From Piscinibacter lacus (lineage in GTDB: Bacteria; Pseudomonadota; Gammaproteobacteria; Burkholderiales; Burkholderiaceae_C): a stretch of DNA of 64,000 bases. How positions within the stretch are numbered: the stretch's first letter is position 1; each line of letters starts with the position of its first letter. This document shows, one piece after another, positions 49,634 through 63,581 of this stretch. The translations under genes and the position numbers were made by a program. The notes under the pieces were generated by a model. The model was given only the letters and a program-made list of their open reading frames with translations. It did no database searches and was not told the origin of the DNA. The stretch covers positions 434,001-498,000 of the forward strand of contig NZ_JAERRA010000002.1 of the NCBI RefSeq assembly GCF_016735685.1, read 5' to 3'.

Positions 49634-49651
49634 TTGGCACGCGCCCTGCGC
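49634..49651 (+). promoter_or_regulatory. Sigma-54 (-24/-12) promoter for aldehyde dehydrogenase
   Basis: TTGGCACGCGCCCTGCGC has the invariant GG and GC exactly ten bases apart and the full TGGCAC half. The expected start site is near 49661, giving a leader of about 70 bases to the ATG at 49733. Confidence 0.7.
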
Positions 49652-49732
49652 ACTGTTCTCCAACGACCGGCAGACCCCGCGCTGCATAGGCGGTCGACTT
49701 CATCATCCATCCACGATCCGAGGAGACCTCGC

Positions 49733-51253
<1,521 letters not shown>

Positions 51254-51334
51254 TCGTCCCGACGATCGGCAGTGAACCGGTGAGGGGACGGGGGCCTGTG
51301 CGCCCCCGTCCGGCCAAGACAGGAGGAGAACATC

Positions 51335-51709
51335 ATGGTCGACAAGGTGATTGCCACCGAGGCAACGATTCAACTGATCGAAGTGCTTAAGCACAAGTAC
51401 GGCCCGAACCTGATCTTTCATCAGTCGGGCGGCTGCTGCGACAACAGCGCGGCCAATTGCTACATCGAGGGCGAGGTCATGATCGGCGCGGCCGATGTGA
51501 AGCTCGGCGAGATCGGCGGGCTGCCCTTCTACATCGGCGCCCAGCAGTACGAATACTGGAAGCACACCCAGCTCATCATCGACGTGGTCGAGGGCGGCCA
51601 CGGCGGCACCTTCTCGCTCGAAGGGCCGGAGGGCAAGGCCTTCCTGACCCGCTCGCGACTCTTCACCGACAACGAGACCATGGCCCTGAGCCTGGCCGGC
51701 CGCCTGTGA
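51335..51709 (+). CDS. DUF779 family protein
   Basis: A 124-residue DUF779 protein: FHQSGGCCDNSAANCY (paired Cys near 33 and 40), and YIGAQQYEYWKHTQLIIDVVEGGHGGTFSLEGPEG. The family is regularly found next to aldehyde dehydrogenases of this class; its biochemical role is not established. AGGAGGAG ribosome site; it lies 81 bp after the dehydrogenase stop and is probably in the same transcript. Confidence 0.88.
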   Translation: MVDKVIATEATIQLIEVLKHKYGPNLIFHQSGGCCDNSAANCYIEGEVMIGAADVKLGEIGGLPFYIGAQQYEYWKHTQLIIDVVEGGHGGTFSLEGPEGKAFLTRSRLFTDNETMALSLAGRL

Positions 51710-51753
51710 GCGGGCGCCGCCCCGGACGGGGCGGCTACCATCCGGCCGGCGTC

Positions 51754-52088
51754 GCCCCGATGGCGAAACAGGCAGACGCAGCGGACTTGAGTCATTGAGC
51801 ACCCGGCACGGAAACGGCCGGCGTGAATCCCGTCAAATTCGGCGAACCCCCTGCCCGGCCCCGGCCGTTGCGAGGCAACGCCGAGCCAAGCCCCTGCGGC
51901 CCGGCCGGAGGCGGAAGGTGTAGAGAGCGGACGGCGGGCACCTGCACCGGCTTGGCGGCCGGCATGGTGAAGGCGCGCTCCAGACCCCGAACCGCAGCCC
52001 CAGCTGCGGGCGGCGAAAGCCGTGGGGGTATGAAAATCCGCCGGACCTTGACCGGTCCATCCCGGTTCGAACCCGGGTCGGGGCACCA
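51754..52088 (+). tRNA. tRNA-Leu(UAA), interrupted by a group I intron
   Basis: The 5' exon (51754-51788) gives the acceptor strand GCCCCGA, the D-arm and the 5' half of the anticodon arm GCGGACTT. The 3' exon (52033-52088) continues AAAATCCGC, a long variable arm (GGACC/GGTCC), the T-arm CCCGG-TTCGAAC-CCGGG, the acceptor TCGGGGC and an encoded ACCA. Joined, the anticodon loop is CTTAAAA, anticodon UAA. All stems pair perfectly, and the spliced RNA is 91 nt. The break after U34 is where tRNA-Leu(UAA) introns sit in cyanobacteria and plastids. Confidence 0.93.
51789..52032 (+). ncRNA. Group I intron (Azoarcus-like, IC3-type) in tRNA-Leu(UAA)
   Basis: A 244-nt intron without an internal gene. 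The 5' exon ends in U, which can form the G-U pair with the guide segment ATTGAG near the 5' end; the last base is G. Core elements are P (AAATTCGGCG, 51835-51844) pairing with Q (AACGCCGAGCCAAG, 51877-51890) as P4, R (GTGTAGAGAGCGGACGG, from 51918) and S (GCGCTCCAG, 51975-51983) pairing GAGC/GCTC as P7, and CGGC-GAAA-GCCG as P9. P, Q and R resemble the Azoarcus tRNA-Ile intron closely, while P7 differs by compensatory changes. Confidence 0.9.
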
Positions 52089-52224
52089 TCCCTGCGGCTT
52101 GCGGCGCCGTCGCGGGCACGCCGCATGCGGCCATGCACCGGCCGCGCGCGCGGGCCCCGCAAGCGCTGTGGCCGTTGCAGCCGCCCGCCGGCTTGATCGG
52201 CGCTTGATCGCCCGGGCACGGGGG

Positions 52225-53559
52225 ATGCACCCTGTCGCGCATGCCGTCCGCCCCCTGTCCCCCGTGAACCTGCCCCTGCCCCCCTCGCTGCTCGAAGCGC
52301 CCGCGACGCGGCCGCGGTTGCCGGACGAGCTGGCCAGCGCCCTGGCCCGCGGCGGCCCGGCCATGCCCATGGCCGCCCTGCACCGCAGCGGGCCGCTGCA
52401 CTGGTGGGACCAGGCCTTCGGCGGCTGCTGGCTGCTGAGCCGCCATGCCGAGGTGGAGGCCGCGCTGCGCGATCCCCGCCTGTCGGTGGCGCGGGTGGCC
52501 GGCTGGGGCGAGCTGGCCCGGCAGGCCGGGCTGGCGCAGCCGTCCGCAGACGCCAGCCCGCGCTTCCAGCGCCTGCTGGCGCGCGCCCTGCTCTTCGTCG
52601 ACGACCCCGACCACCAGCGCCTGCGCCCGCTGATGCAGGCCGGCTTCCACCCTGCCGCCCTGCAGGCGCTGCGGCCGGCCATCGAGGCCCGGCTCGACCG
52701 GCTGCTTTCCGCCCTACCGGCCAAGGGCCCCTTCGACGCCATCGCCGCCCTGGCCCGGCCGCTGCCCGCCGGCGTGATCGGCAGCATGCTGGGCGTGCCC
52801 GAGGCCGAACTGGCGCGCTTTGCCGCCGGGGCCGGCGACCTGGCCGACCTGCTCGCCACCCTGGATCCCCAGCCGGCGCTGCTGCGCCGCGCGCAGCGGC
52901 GGCTGCTGATCCTGGCCGGCCTGTTCGAGCCCCTGATCGCGGCCCGTCGCGCCGCGCAGCATGCGCCGGCGCAGCCGCCGCACGACCTGATCGACCGCCT
53001 GCTGGCCGCCGAAGCCGCCGGCCTGCTGCCCCATGCCGACGAGCTGCTGGCCCAGGCCGTGATGCTGCTCTTTGCAGGCCACGAGACCACCCGCCACCTG
53101 CTCGGCAGCCTGTTGCAGACGGTGCTGGCCACGCCCGGCCTCTGGGCCCGCCTGCGGGCCGAGCCCGAGGCCGTGCCGCGCGTGGTGCGCGAGGTGCTGC
53201 GCCTGCACAGCCCCGTGCAGTACACGGTGCGGCGCGTCGCGCAGGGCCATGAGCGGGCAGGCCAGTGGATGGCGCGCGGGCAGTTGCTGGTGCTGATGAT
53301 CGGCGCGGCCAACCGCGATCCGGACCGCCATGCCGATCCGGACCGCTTCGACCCGGACCGTGCCGCGCCCGGCGCCCTGGCCTTCGGCAGCGGGCCGCAT
53401 GTCTGCCTGGGGGCGGCGCTGACGCTGCTGGAAGCCGAGCTGCTGCTGCGCGAGCTGCTGCGCCGCTGGCCCCGGCTGGCCCTGGCCGAGGCGCAGGCCG
53501 ACTGGCTGCCCAGCCCGCTCTACCGCGGACTGGGCCGCCTGCTGCTGAACCGGGACTGA
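52225..53559 (+). CDS. Cytochrome P450
   Basis: A 444-residue soluble P450. The I-helix oxygen-activation motif is LLFAGHETTRHLL near residue 280, the K-helix Glu-x-x-Arg is in REVLRLHSPVQ near 330, and the heme loop FGSGPHVCLG has the ligand Cys at 394. The substrate is unknown and no ferredoxin partner is adjacent. The ATG at 52225 is used; a GTG 13 codons later (52264) is possible. The 136-bp gap behind the tRNA gene should hold its promoter. Confidence 0.88.
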   Translation: MHPVAHAVRPLSPVNLPLPPSLLEAPATRPRLPDELASALARGGPAMPMAALHRSGPLHWWDQAFGGCWLLSRHAEVEAALRDPRLSVARVAGWGELARQAGLAQPSADASPRFQRLLARALLFVDDPDHQRLRPLMQAGFHPAALQALRPAIEARLDRLLSALPAKGPFDAIAALARPLPAGVIGSMLGVPEAELARFAAGAGDLADLLATLDPQPALLRRAQRRLLILAGLFEPLIAARRAAQHAPAQPPHDLIDRLLAAEAAGLLPHADELLAQAVMLLFAGHETTRHLLGSLLQTVLATPGLWARLRAEPEAVPRVVREVLRLHSPVQYTVRRVAQGHERAGQWMARGQLLVLMIGAANRDPDRHADPDRFDPDRAAPGALAFGSGPHVCLGAALTLLEAELLLRELLRRWPRLALAEAQADWLPSPLYRGLGRLLLNRD

Positions 53560-53651
53560 GCAAGCGCGCGGAGCACAGCCCCGCGCAAAGCCCCGTGCGT
53601 CGGCCGGGCTCATGCCTTGAGGCACAGTGCGCCGCTGATTAAGGAGAGCGC

Positions 53652-54350
53652 ATGAAGCATCTGCCCGAGGGCTACCGCGCGCTGGTGCTGGGGGCCAGCG
53701 GGACGCTGGGCTCGGCCCTGAAAGCTGCGCTGGAAGCCGACCCGCGCTGTGCCACGGTCACCGGCCTGAGCCGTCGCGGCACACCGCCCCTCGTGCTGGA
53801 AGACGAAGCCACGCTGCGCGCCGCCGCCGAGGCGATGCGGGAGGCCGGTCCCTATGCCCTGATCCTGGATGCCTGCGGCGCGCTCCGCCTGGACGGCCGC
53901 GGGCCCGAGAAGCGGCTCGACGACCTGGACCCGCGCGCACTGGCGCGCAGCTTCGAGGTCAATGCCATCGGCCGGGCGCTGGTGCTCAAGCACTTCATTC
54001 CGCTGCTGCCGCGCCAGGGGCGCTGCATCTTCGGCGTGCTGTCGGCCCGCGTCGGCAGCATCAGCGACAACCGCGCCGGCGGCTGGTACGGCTACCGCGC
54101 AGCCAAGGCCGCCGGCAACATGCTGCTGCAGACCGCCGCGATCGAATGCACCCGCAGCCGGCCCGAGGCCGTGTTCGCCGCACTGCAACCGGGCACCGTG
54201 CCCTCGCCCCTGTCCGCGCCCTTCCTGGCCGGCCATCCCACGGTCTCGGCCGAAGAGGCCGCCCAGGGCCTGCTGGCCGCGCTGGACACCCTGCCCGCGC
54301 AGCGCGGCGCAAGCTTCATCGACGCCAAGGGCCAGGCCATTCCGTGGTGA
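53652..54350 (+). CDS. Short-chain dehydrogenase/reductase (CsgA/C-factor-like)
   Basis: A 232-residue SDR. The cofactor motif ALVLGASGTLGSALKAAL is at the N-terminus, the catalytic Ser in FGVLSARVGSI and Tyr/Lys in YGYRAAKAAGNML (about residue 150). Its style matches the group of short SDRs related to Myxococcus C-factor; the substrate is unknown. A strong AAGGAGAG ribosome site precedes the ATG. It may be co-transcribed with the P450. Confidence 0.82.
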   Translation: MKHLPEGYRALVLGASGTLGSALKAALEADPRCATVTGLSRRGTPPLVLEDEATLRAAAEAMREAGPYALILDACGALRLDGRGPEKRLDDLDPRALARSFEVNAIGRALVLKHFIPLLPRQGRCIFGVLSARVGSISDNRAGGWYGYRAAKAAGNMLLQTAAIECTRSRPEAVFAALQPGTVPSPLSAPFLAGHPTVSAEEAAQGLLAALDTLPAQRGASFIDAKGQAIPW

Positions 54351-54432
54351 GGTCGCGGCAGCGCCAGCGCGCGCAGTAGCGCCGAAGCTTCGCACCACCG
54401 CATGACAGCGGGTCCCTGCATCTGGGGCCAAG

Positions 54433-54463
54433 AAAAAAGCCTCGCGAACAAAATTCGCGAGGC
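54433..54463 (-). terminator. Rho-independent terminator after tRNA-Val
   Basis: On the minus strand a 10-bp stem GCCTCGCGAA/TTCGCGAGGC with a 5-nt loop is followed by six T. It starts 6 bp after the CCA end of tRNA-Val and is the clearest intrinsic terminator in the window. Confidence 0.9.
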
Positions 54464-54469
54464 TTGATC

Positions 54470-54544
54470 TGGTGGGCGGTGCAGGGTTCGAACCTGCGAC
54501 CCCTGCCGTGTGAAGGCAGTGCTCTACCGCTGAGCTAACCGCCC
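54470..54544 (-). tRNA. tRNA-Val(CAC)
   Basis: 75 nt with encoded CCA. Acceptor GGGCGGT pairs with ACCGCCC, the D-arm contains GCTCAGCGGTAGAGC, the anticodon arm is CTGCC-TTCACAC-GGCAG (anticodon CAC, reading GUG), and the T-arm is GCAGG-TTCGAAC-CCTGC. It is followed by a strong terminator. It sits between dnaQ and the SDR gene. Confidence 0.95.
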
Positions 54545-54624
54545 GATTGTTCTGGCTTGCGGCTTGATGGCCCGCTTCGCTTGGCCGGTGCTTTTGGGCA
54601 CCCACCGGCAATCGAGAGGCGAGA

Positions 54625-55344
54625 TTATGCCATGGCGGCAGACCACTTGGACAGGCCGCCACAGGCCTTGTCCAGCTCGGCACGCAGGGCTTCGTGGGCC
54701 GCGGCTTCCTCGGCGCTGACGTTGATCGCGATCAGCGGCACACGGCCCAGCTCCAGCGCCGCGGCGGCCAGGGCGGCGGGCTGACCGGCTTCGGCGCTGT
54801 CGAGCGCATCGATGACCAGCGAGTCCTGGCCGCGCGTCATGCGCAAGTAGACCTCGGCGAGCAGCTCGGCGTCGAGCAGCGCGCCGTGAAGCTGGCGGCC
54901 GCTGTTGTCGACCTCCAGCCGCTTGCACAACGCATCGAGCGAGGCGGACTTGCCGGGCCAGGTCTCGCGCGCCAGCAGCAAGGTGTCGAGCACGCCGTCG
55001 ACATGCTGCTTCAGCGGCGGTCGGCCGATGCGCTCCAGCTCGGCATCCAGGAAGCCGATGTCGAAGGCGGCGTTGTGGATGATCAGCTCCGCACCGGCAA
55101 GGTAGTCGAGCAGGCGCTCGGCGACATCCGGGAAGCGCGGCTTGTCGGCGAGGAACTCGTCGCTGAGGCCGTGGACCTTCAGCGCCTCCGGATGGCTGGA
55201 ACGATCCGGGTTCAGGTAGAGGTGCAGGTTGCGACCGGTCAGACGGCGATTCAGCAGCTCGACGCAGCCGATCTCGATCACGCGATCGCCGTCGGCAGCA
55301 GAAAGGCCGGTGGTTTCGGTGTCGAGGATGATCTGGCGGCTCAT
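54625..55344 (-). CDS. dnaQ: DNA polymerase III epsilon subunit (proofreading exonuclease)
   Basis: A 239-residue DEDDh exonuclease. Exo I is ILDTETTGL (Asp 7 and Glu 9), Exo II NAAFDIGFLD near 95, and Exo III with HGALLDAELLAEVYLRM near 155. A linker and C-terminal alpha-binding segment follow. The ATG at 55344 is chosen because conservation starts there. It directly follows fdx of the iron-sulfur operon, 19 bp downstream. Confidence 0.95.
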   Translation of the reverse strand: MSRQIILDTETTGLSAADGDRVIEIGCVELLNRRLTGRNLHLYLNPDRSSHPEALKVHGLSDEFLADKPRFPDVAERLLDYLAGAELIIHNAAFDIGFLDAELERIGRPPLKQHVDGVLDTLLLARETWPGKSASLDALCKRLEVDNSGRQLHGALLDAELLAEVYLRMTRGQDSLVIDALDSAEAGQPAALAAAALELGRVPLIAINVSAEEAAAHEALRAELDKACGGLSKWSAAMA

Positions 55345-55363
55345 CGCGTGAGACTCCGAAGGC

Positions 55364-55702
55364 TCAGTGGTTTTCCTTGGCGTGGTTGATCGAGTACTTG
55401 GGAATCTCGACCACCAGGTCCTGCTGGGCAACGAAGGCCTGGCAGCTCAGGCGCGAATCGGGCTCCAGGCCCCAGGCGCGGTCGAGCAGGTCTTCCTCGT
55501 TCTCGTCCATGTCATTGAGGCTGCGGAAGCCTTCGCGGACGATGACGTGGCAGGTGGTGCAGGCGCAGCTCATGTCGCAGGCATGCTCGATGGCGATGCC
55601 GTGCTCGAGCAGGGCTTCGCAGATCGAGCTGCCGGGCTCGGCCTGCAGCTCGGTGCCCTGGGGACAGTACTCGGGGTGCGGCAGGATGCGGATGAGGGGC
55701 AT
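55364..55702 (-). CDS. fdx: ISC-type [2Fe-2S] ferredoxin
   Basis: A 112-residue adrenodoxin-type ferredoxin supplying electrons for iron-sulfur assembly. Cluster ligands lie in CDMSCACTTCHV (Cys 42, 48, 51 by family) and the late LSCQAF. It ends the isc operon; the small iscX gene found after fdx in many bacteria is not here, and dnaQ follows instead. Confidence 0.94.
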   Translation of the reverse strand: MPLIRILPHPEYCPQGTELQAEPGSSICEALLEHGIAIEHACDMSCACTTCHVIVREGFRSLNDMDENEEDLLDRAWGLEPDSRLSCQAFVAQQDLVVEIPKYSINHAKENH

Positions 55703-55737
55703 GGGAATCCTTGGGGGAAGGGGTGCGGCCGGCAGGT

Positions 55738-57606
<1,869 letters not shown>

Positions 57607-57627
57607 CGGGTGTCGGGAATCAGGGCG

Positions 57628-58161
57628 TCATTGTCCCAGCGCGTCGAGCCGGGCCTGCACATCGGCGGCAAAGCGCTTGATGAACATGAGGGCACGCACT
57701 TCGCGCGCGGCGCCCGCAGCATCGCGAGGCTGACCGTCGAGCAGGGCCTCGACGGCGGCCAGGCGGCGACGCTGCTCGGCTTGCAGTTCGGCGTCGAGCG
57801 CCTCGATGGCGGGCAGCGCGTCGCCGGCCTCGTCCAGGGCCTCGCGCCAGGCCATCTGCTGCATCAGGAAATCGGCTGGCATGGCGGTGTTGCGCTCGGC
57901 CTCGATGGGCGCGCCGGCCAGCTCGCACAGCAGGGCGGCGCGTTGCAGCGGATCCTTCAGGCGGCGATGGGCCTCGTTGATGCGAACGGCCCACTGCATG
58001 GCCACCCGCTGCGCCGCGGCCCCGGCGGCGGCATGGCGGTCGGGATGGGCGGCCGTTTGCAGCTCCTTCCAGCGGCGGTCGATCTCGGCCCGGTCCTGCG
58101 CCTGCCGGGCGGGCAGGCCGAAGAGCTGGAAATCGTCGGCATCGAGGGCGGGCAGGCTCAT
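57628..58161 (-). CDS. hscB: Fe-S assembly co-chaperone HscB
   Basis: A 177-residue J-domain protein. DDFQLFGLPARQAQD opens the domain, the HPD motif is in TAAHPDRHAA near residue 38, and the C-terminal IscU-binding helices follow (AMPADFLMQQMAWREAL). The ATG at 58161 is preferred over one 19 codons upstream, because family similarity starts right after it. Confidence 0.93.
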   Translation of the reverse strand: MSLPALDADDFQLFGLPARQAQDRAEIDRRWKELQTAAHPDRHAAAGAAAQRVAMQWAVRINEAHRRLKDPLQRAALLCELAGAPIEAERNTAMPADFLMQQMAWREALDEAGDALPAIEALDAELQAEQRRRLAAVEALLDGQPRDAAGAAREVRALMFIKRFAADVQARLDALGQ

Positions 58162-58292
58162 CGTCGGAGGGCGGCGGTGCGACAGGCGCGGGGCGTTCGG
58201 GACGGGGAGGAACGACAACGCGGCCCGGGGGCCGCGTCAGGGGGAGATGGGCTCAAGCGCGCCGGGTCGGCCCGGCGGCCGGCACCACGGGC

Positions 58293-58616
58293 TCAGACCC
58301 GGAAGGACTCGCCGCAGCCGCAGCGATCGCGCTCGCGCGGGTTGTGGAACTTGAAGCCTTCGTTCAGGCCTTCGCGGACGAAGTCCAGCTCGGTGCCGTC
58401 GAGGTAGGGCAGGCTCTTCGGGTCGATCAGCACCTTCACGCCATGGCCCTCGAAGATCACGTCTTCCGGGGCCACTTCGTCGGCGTACTCCAGCTTGTAG
58501 GCCAGGCCCGAGCAGCCGGTGGTCTTCACGCCCAGGCGCACGCCCACGCCCTTGCCGCGGCGGGCCAGGTAGCGGGTCACGTGCCGCGCGGCGGCTTCGG
58601 TCAGGGTCACGGCCAT
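58293..58616 (-). CDS. iscA: A-type iron-sulfur carrier IscA
   Basis: A 107-residue scaffold/carrier protein with the three Fe-S ligand cysteines in [15 protein letters not shown] and near the C-terminus in RCGCGESF. Eight bases separate its start from the iscU stop. The order iscU-iscA-hscB-hscA-fdx is conserved. Confidence 0.96.
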   Translation of the reverse strand: MAVTLTEAAARHVTRYLARRGKGVGVRLGVKTTGCSGLAYKLEYADEVAPEDVIFEGHGVKVLIDPKSLPYLDGTELDFVREGLNEGFKFHNPRERDRCGCGESFRV

Positions 58617-58623
58617 AGTCGGA

Positions 58624-59022
58624 TCAAGCCTCGGCCTTGCTGGGGTGGCGGGCCTTGTAGTCGTCCACCGCCGCCTTGATCGCGTCTTCGGCCAGGATCG
58701 AGCAGTGGATCTTGACCGGCGGCAGGGCCAGCTCTTCGGCGATGTGGGTGTTCTTGATGCTCAGCGCCTCGTCCAGGCTCTTGCCCTTCACCCACTCGGT
58801 GACCAGCGAGCTTGAGGCAATGGCCGAGCCGCAGCCGTAGGTCTTGAACTTGGCATCCTCGATGAGCCCGGTTTCGGGGTTCACACGGATCTGAAGCTTC
58901 ATCACGTCGCCGCAGGCCGGCGCGCCCACCATGCCGGTGCCGACGTCCTCATCGCCCTTGGCGAAGGAACCGACATTGCGGGGGTTTTCGTAGTGATCGA
59001 TGACTTTGTCGCTGTAGGCCAT
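58624..59022 (-). CDS. iscU: Iron-sulfur scaffold IscU
   Basis: A 132-residue scaffold on which IscS builds [2Fe-2S] clusters. Ligands lie in [26 protein letters not shown] and [11 protein letters not shown]. The HscA-recognition motif LPPVK precedes the last Cys. The ATG at 59022 gives the normal length. Confidence 0.97.
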   Translation of the reverse strand: MAYSDKVIDHYENPRNVGSFAKGDEDVGTGMVGAPACGDVMKLQIRVNPETGLIEDAKFKTYGCGSAIASSSLVTEWVKGKSLDEALSIKNTHIAEELALPPVKIHCSILAEDAIKAAVDDYKARHPSKAEA

Positions 59023-59127
59023 GGTGTTGCTCCTGTCATGGTGTTGCGGCTGGGCTGCCCGGACCGGCCGCTCGCAGGCGACCGATCCGGCACACCGTGC
59101 TCGGGCGTCCGCAGGGACGCCCCCGCC

Positions 59128-60348
59128 TCAGTGTGCCGCCCACTGAATGGTGCTCAGATCGACCCCATCCTGATGCATTTCCCAAAGTGGCGAGAGATCG
59201 CGCAGCTTGCCCACGTTCTCGCGAATGGTGGCCACGGCGTAGTCGATCTCTTCCTCGGTCGAGAAGCGGCCCAGCGTCATGCGCAGGCTGCTGTGGGCGA
59301 GCTCGTCGCTGCGGCCGAGGGCGCGCAGCACATAGCTGGGCTCCAGGCTGGCCGAGGTGCAGGCCGAGCCGGACGAGACCGCCAGGCCCTTGATGCCCAT
59401 GATCAGCGACTCGCCTTCGACGAAGTTGAAGCTCATGTTCACGTTGTGCGGCACGCGCTGGGTGGCATGGCCGTTCAGGAAGGTCTGATCGATGTCGGCT
59501 AGGCCGGTGATCAGGCGCTGCTGCAAGGCGCGGATGCGCGGAAGCTCGGTGGCCATTTCCTCGCGGGCGATGCGGAAGGCCTCGCCCATGCCGACGCACT
59601 GGTGCGTGGGCAGGGTGCCGGAGCGCATGCCGCGCTCGTGGCCGCCGCCGTGCATCTGGGCCTCGAGCCGCACGCGCGGCTTGCGGCGCACATAGAGCGC
59701 GCCGATGCCCTTGGGGCCGTAGGTCTTGTGCGAGGCCAGGCTCATCAGGTCGACGGGCAGGGTCGCCAGGTCGATCGGCGTCTTGCCGGTGGCCTGGGCC
59801 GCGTCGACGTGGAAGACGATGCCGCGCTCCCGGCACAGCGCGCCGATGGCCGGGATGTCCTGGATCACGCCGATCTCGTTGTTCACGAACATGACCGAGA
59901 TCAGGATGGTGTCCGGCCTGATCGCGTCCTTCAGACGGTTCAGGTCGATCAGGCCGTCTTCCTGCACATCCAGGTAGGTCGCATCGAAGCCCTGGCGCTC
60001 CAGCTCGCGCACCGCGTCGAGCACGGCCTTGTGCTCGGTCTTGACGGTGATGATGTGCTTGCCGCGGCCCTTGTAGAACTGCGCTGCGCCCTTGATAGCG
60101 AGGTTGTTCGACTCGGTCGCGCCGGAGGTCCAGACGATCTCGCGGGGGTCGGCGCCGATCAGCGCGGCGACCTGCTCGCGGGCCTTCTCGACGGCTTCCT
60201 CCGCCTCCCAGCCCCAGGCGTGGCTGCGCGAGGCGGGGTTGCCGAAGTGCTCGCGCAACCAGGGGATCATGGCGTCGACGACGCGCGGATCGCAGGGGTT
60301 GGTGGCACCGTAGTCGAGGTAGATCGGGAAGTGCGGGGTCATGTCCAT
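59128..60348 (-). CDS. iscS: Cysteine desulfurase IscS
   Basis: A 406-residue PLP enzyme that takes sulfur from cysteine. [14 protein letters not shown] near the start, [10 protein letters not shown], the PLP Lys in [23 protein letters not shown] (about residue 208) and the flexible catalytic Cys loop [22 protein letters not shown] (about 330) are all seen. A second ATG two codons in is an alternative start. It follows iscR by 105 bp. Confidence 0.97.
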   Translation of the reverse strand: MDMTPHFPIYLDYGATNPCDPRVVDAMIPWLREHFGNPASRSHAWGWEAEEAVEKAREQVAALIGADPREIVWTSGATESNNLAIKGAAQFYKGRGKHIITVKTEHKAVLDAVRELERQGFDATYLDVQEDGLIDLNRLKDAIRPDTILISVMFVNNEIGVIQDIPAIGALCRERGIVFHVDAAQATGKTPIDLATLPVDLMSLASHKTYGPKGIGALYVRRKPRVRLEAQMHGGGHERGMRSGTLPTHQCVGMGEAFRIAREEMATELPRIRALQQRLITGLADIDQTFLNGHATQRVPHNVNMSFNFVEGESLIMGIKGLAVSSGSACTSASLEPSYVLRALGRSDELAHSSLRMTLGRFSTEEEIDYAVATIRENVGKLRDLSPLWEMHQDGVDLSTIQWAAH

Positions 60349-60453
60349 GGCGGGCTCAGCCTCTGGGTCGCGGCGGGCTGGCGAAACAGGAAGGGATGGG
60401 GACTCGGCGGACGGCCGGCGGAGCCGCAGGCTCCGACCGGCAGGCGGCCGGAC

Positions 60454-60987
60454 TCACTTGCTGAAGGCGTTGCCGAGCGCGAAGACCGAGTTCGGCGCCG
60501 TCACCTTGATCGGCTTGACCACGGGCGCCGAGGAGATCGCCCGCTTGACCGGCGCCTCTTCGATCGAGATGCCCTTGGCCAACTGGTCTTCGACGAGCTT
60601 GCGCAGCGAGATCGAATCGAGGTACTCGATCATCTTGGTGTTCAGGCTGGTCCACAGGTCGTGCGTCATGCAGCGGCCGGCGTCCTCGCCCATGCAGTTC
60701 TCCTTGCCGCCGCAGCCGGTGGCATCGAGCGCCTCATCCACCGCGACGATGATGTCGGCGACGGTGATGTCCTCGGCCTTGCGGCCCAGCGAGTAGCCGC
60801 CGCCCGGACCGCGGGTGGACTCGACGAGCTCATGGCGACGGAGCTTGCCGAAAAGCTGTTCCAGGTAGGACAGCGAGATTTGCTGGCGCGCACTGATGGC
60901 GGCCAGGGCGACCGGTCCGCTGTGCTCGCGCAGCGCCAGGTCGATCATGGCGGTCACGGCAAAACGGCCTTTGGTGGTCAGACGCAT
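60454..60987 (-). CDS. iscR: Iron-sulfur cluster regulator IscR
   Basis: A 177-residue Rrf2-family repressor that senses Fe-S status. MRLTTKGRFAVTAMIDLAL starts the winged helix, SLSYLEQLFGKLRR is the recognition region, and the cluster ligands are the three Cys in CGGKENCMGEDAGRCMTHDLW (about residues 92-104). AAGGAG precedes the ATG at 60987. It probably represses its own operon. Confidence 0.95.
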   Translation of the reverse strand: MRLTTKGRFAVTAMIDLALREHSGPVALAAISARQQISLSYLEQLFGKLRRHELVESTRGPGGGYSLGRKAEDITVADIIVAVDEALDATGCGGKENCMGEDAGRCMTHDLWTSLNTKMIEYLDSISLRKLVEDQLAKGISIEEAPVKRAISSAPVVKPIKVTAPNSVFALGNAFSK

Positions 60988-61055
60988 GGAATCACTCCTT
61001 GGCAGAGGCAAGGCCGGCTGGCCGGCAGGTTTCCTCTCCACACCCCCCGTCGGTT

Positions 61056-61106
61056 ATTTCCGACTGAATGACTCGATTATAGGCAGACTCGCCCTTCAGC
61101 TGTCCC
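61056..61106 (-). promoter_or_regulatory. isc operon promoter with candidate IscR type-1 site
   Basis: On the minus strand TATAAT (61081-61076) is a perfect -10, with GGGACA (61106-61101) as a poor -35 at 19 bp. The 25-bp element at 61056-61080 agrees with the IscR type-1 consensus at about 20 positions (core CCGACT...ACTCGA, ends AT/TAT) and overlaps the -10, as in Escherichia coli. Confidence 0.6.
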
Positions 61107-61275
61107 GGTTCGGGCCGAACACCCCTGATGACGTATCGGCGTCTTGGACAAATCATGGTCCGCACCAGACTCGGCCTGTTTCATTCGGAAAAATGGCTTT
61201 TCTATGAAGGTCAAGCGTGCGGACCCGGGGGACCACCCGACCCGGGGTCTTCGCAAGCTTCGCGACAAACCGGCG

Positions 61276-63411
<2,136 letters not shown>

Positions 63412-63581
63412 CGGCGGCAAGGGTCGGGTCAGTGTCGGCCATTAAACTCAGGGTGTTCCCCAGGTCGGCGCCACCCTCCAGCGTAGCCGATGGTCGGGTC
63501 GGCCGCGGCTTGCGGCTCTTCCACCCGCGGGAACGCGCCCCCACACCCCGCTCCCTCTGCCCTCGCCTGCGAGTTCCTCCG

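Noticed and set aside
49634..49732. An upstream ATG (49634) for the aldehyde dehydrogenase
   Set aside because: It coincides with the sigma-54 promoter element and adds a non-conserved leader. The ATG at 49733 has a good ribosome site.
51754..51840. First impression of a degenerate tRNA-Leu pseudogene
   Set aside because: The missing 3' half is found 244 bp downstream and all stems pair perfectly, with a group I core in between.
51823..52224. N-terminal extension of the P450 reading frame
   Set aside because: It lies across the tRNA intron and 3' exon. P450 similarity starts well after the ATG at 52225.
63421..63581. LexA box in front of uvrB
   Set aside because: No CTGT-N8-ACAG pattern is visible in the divergent region.
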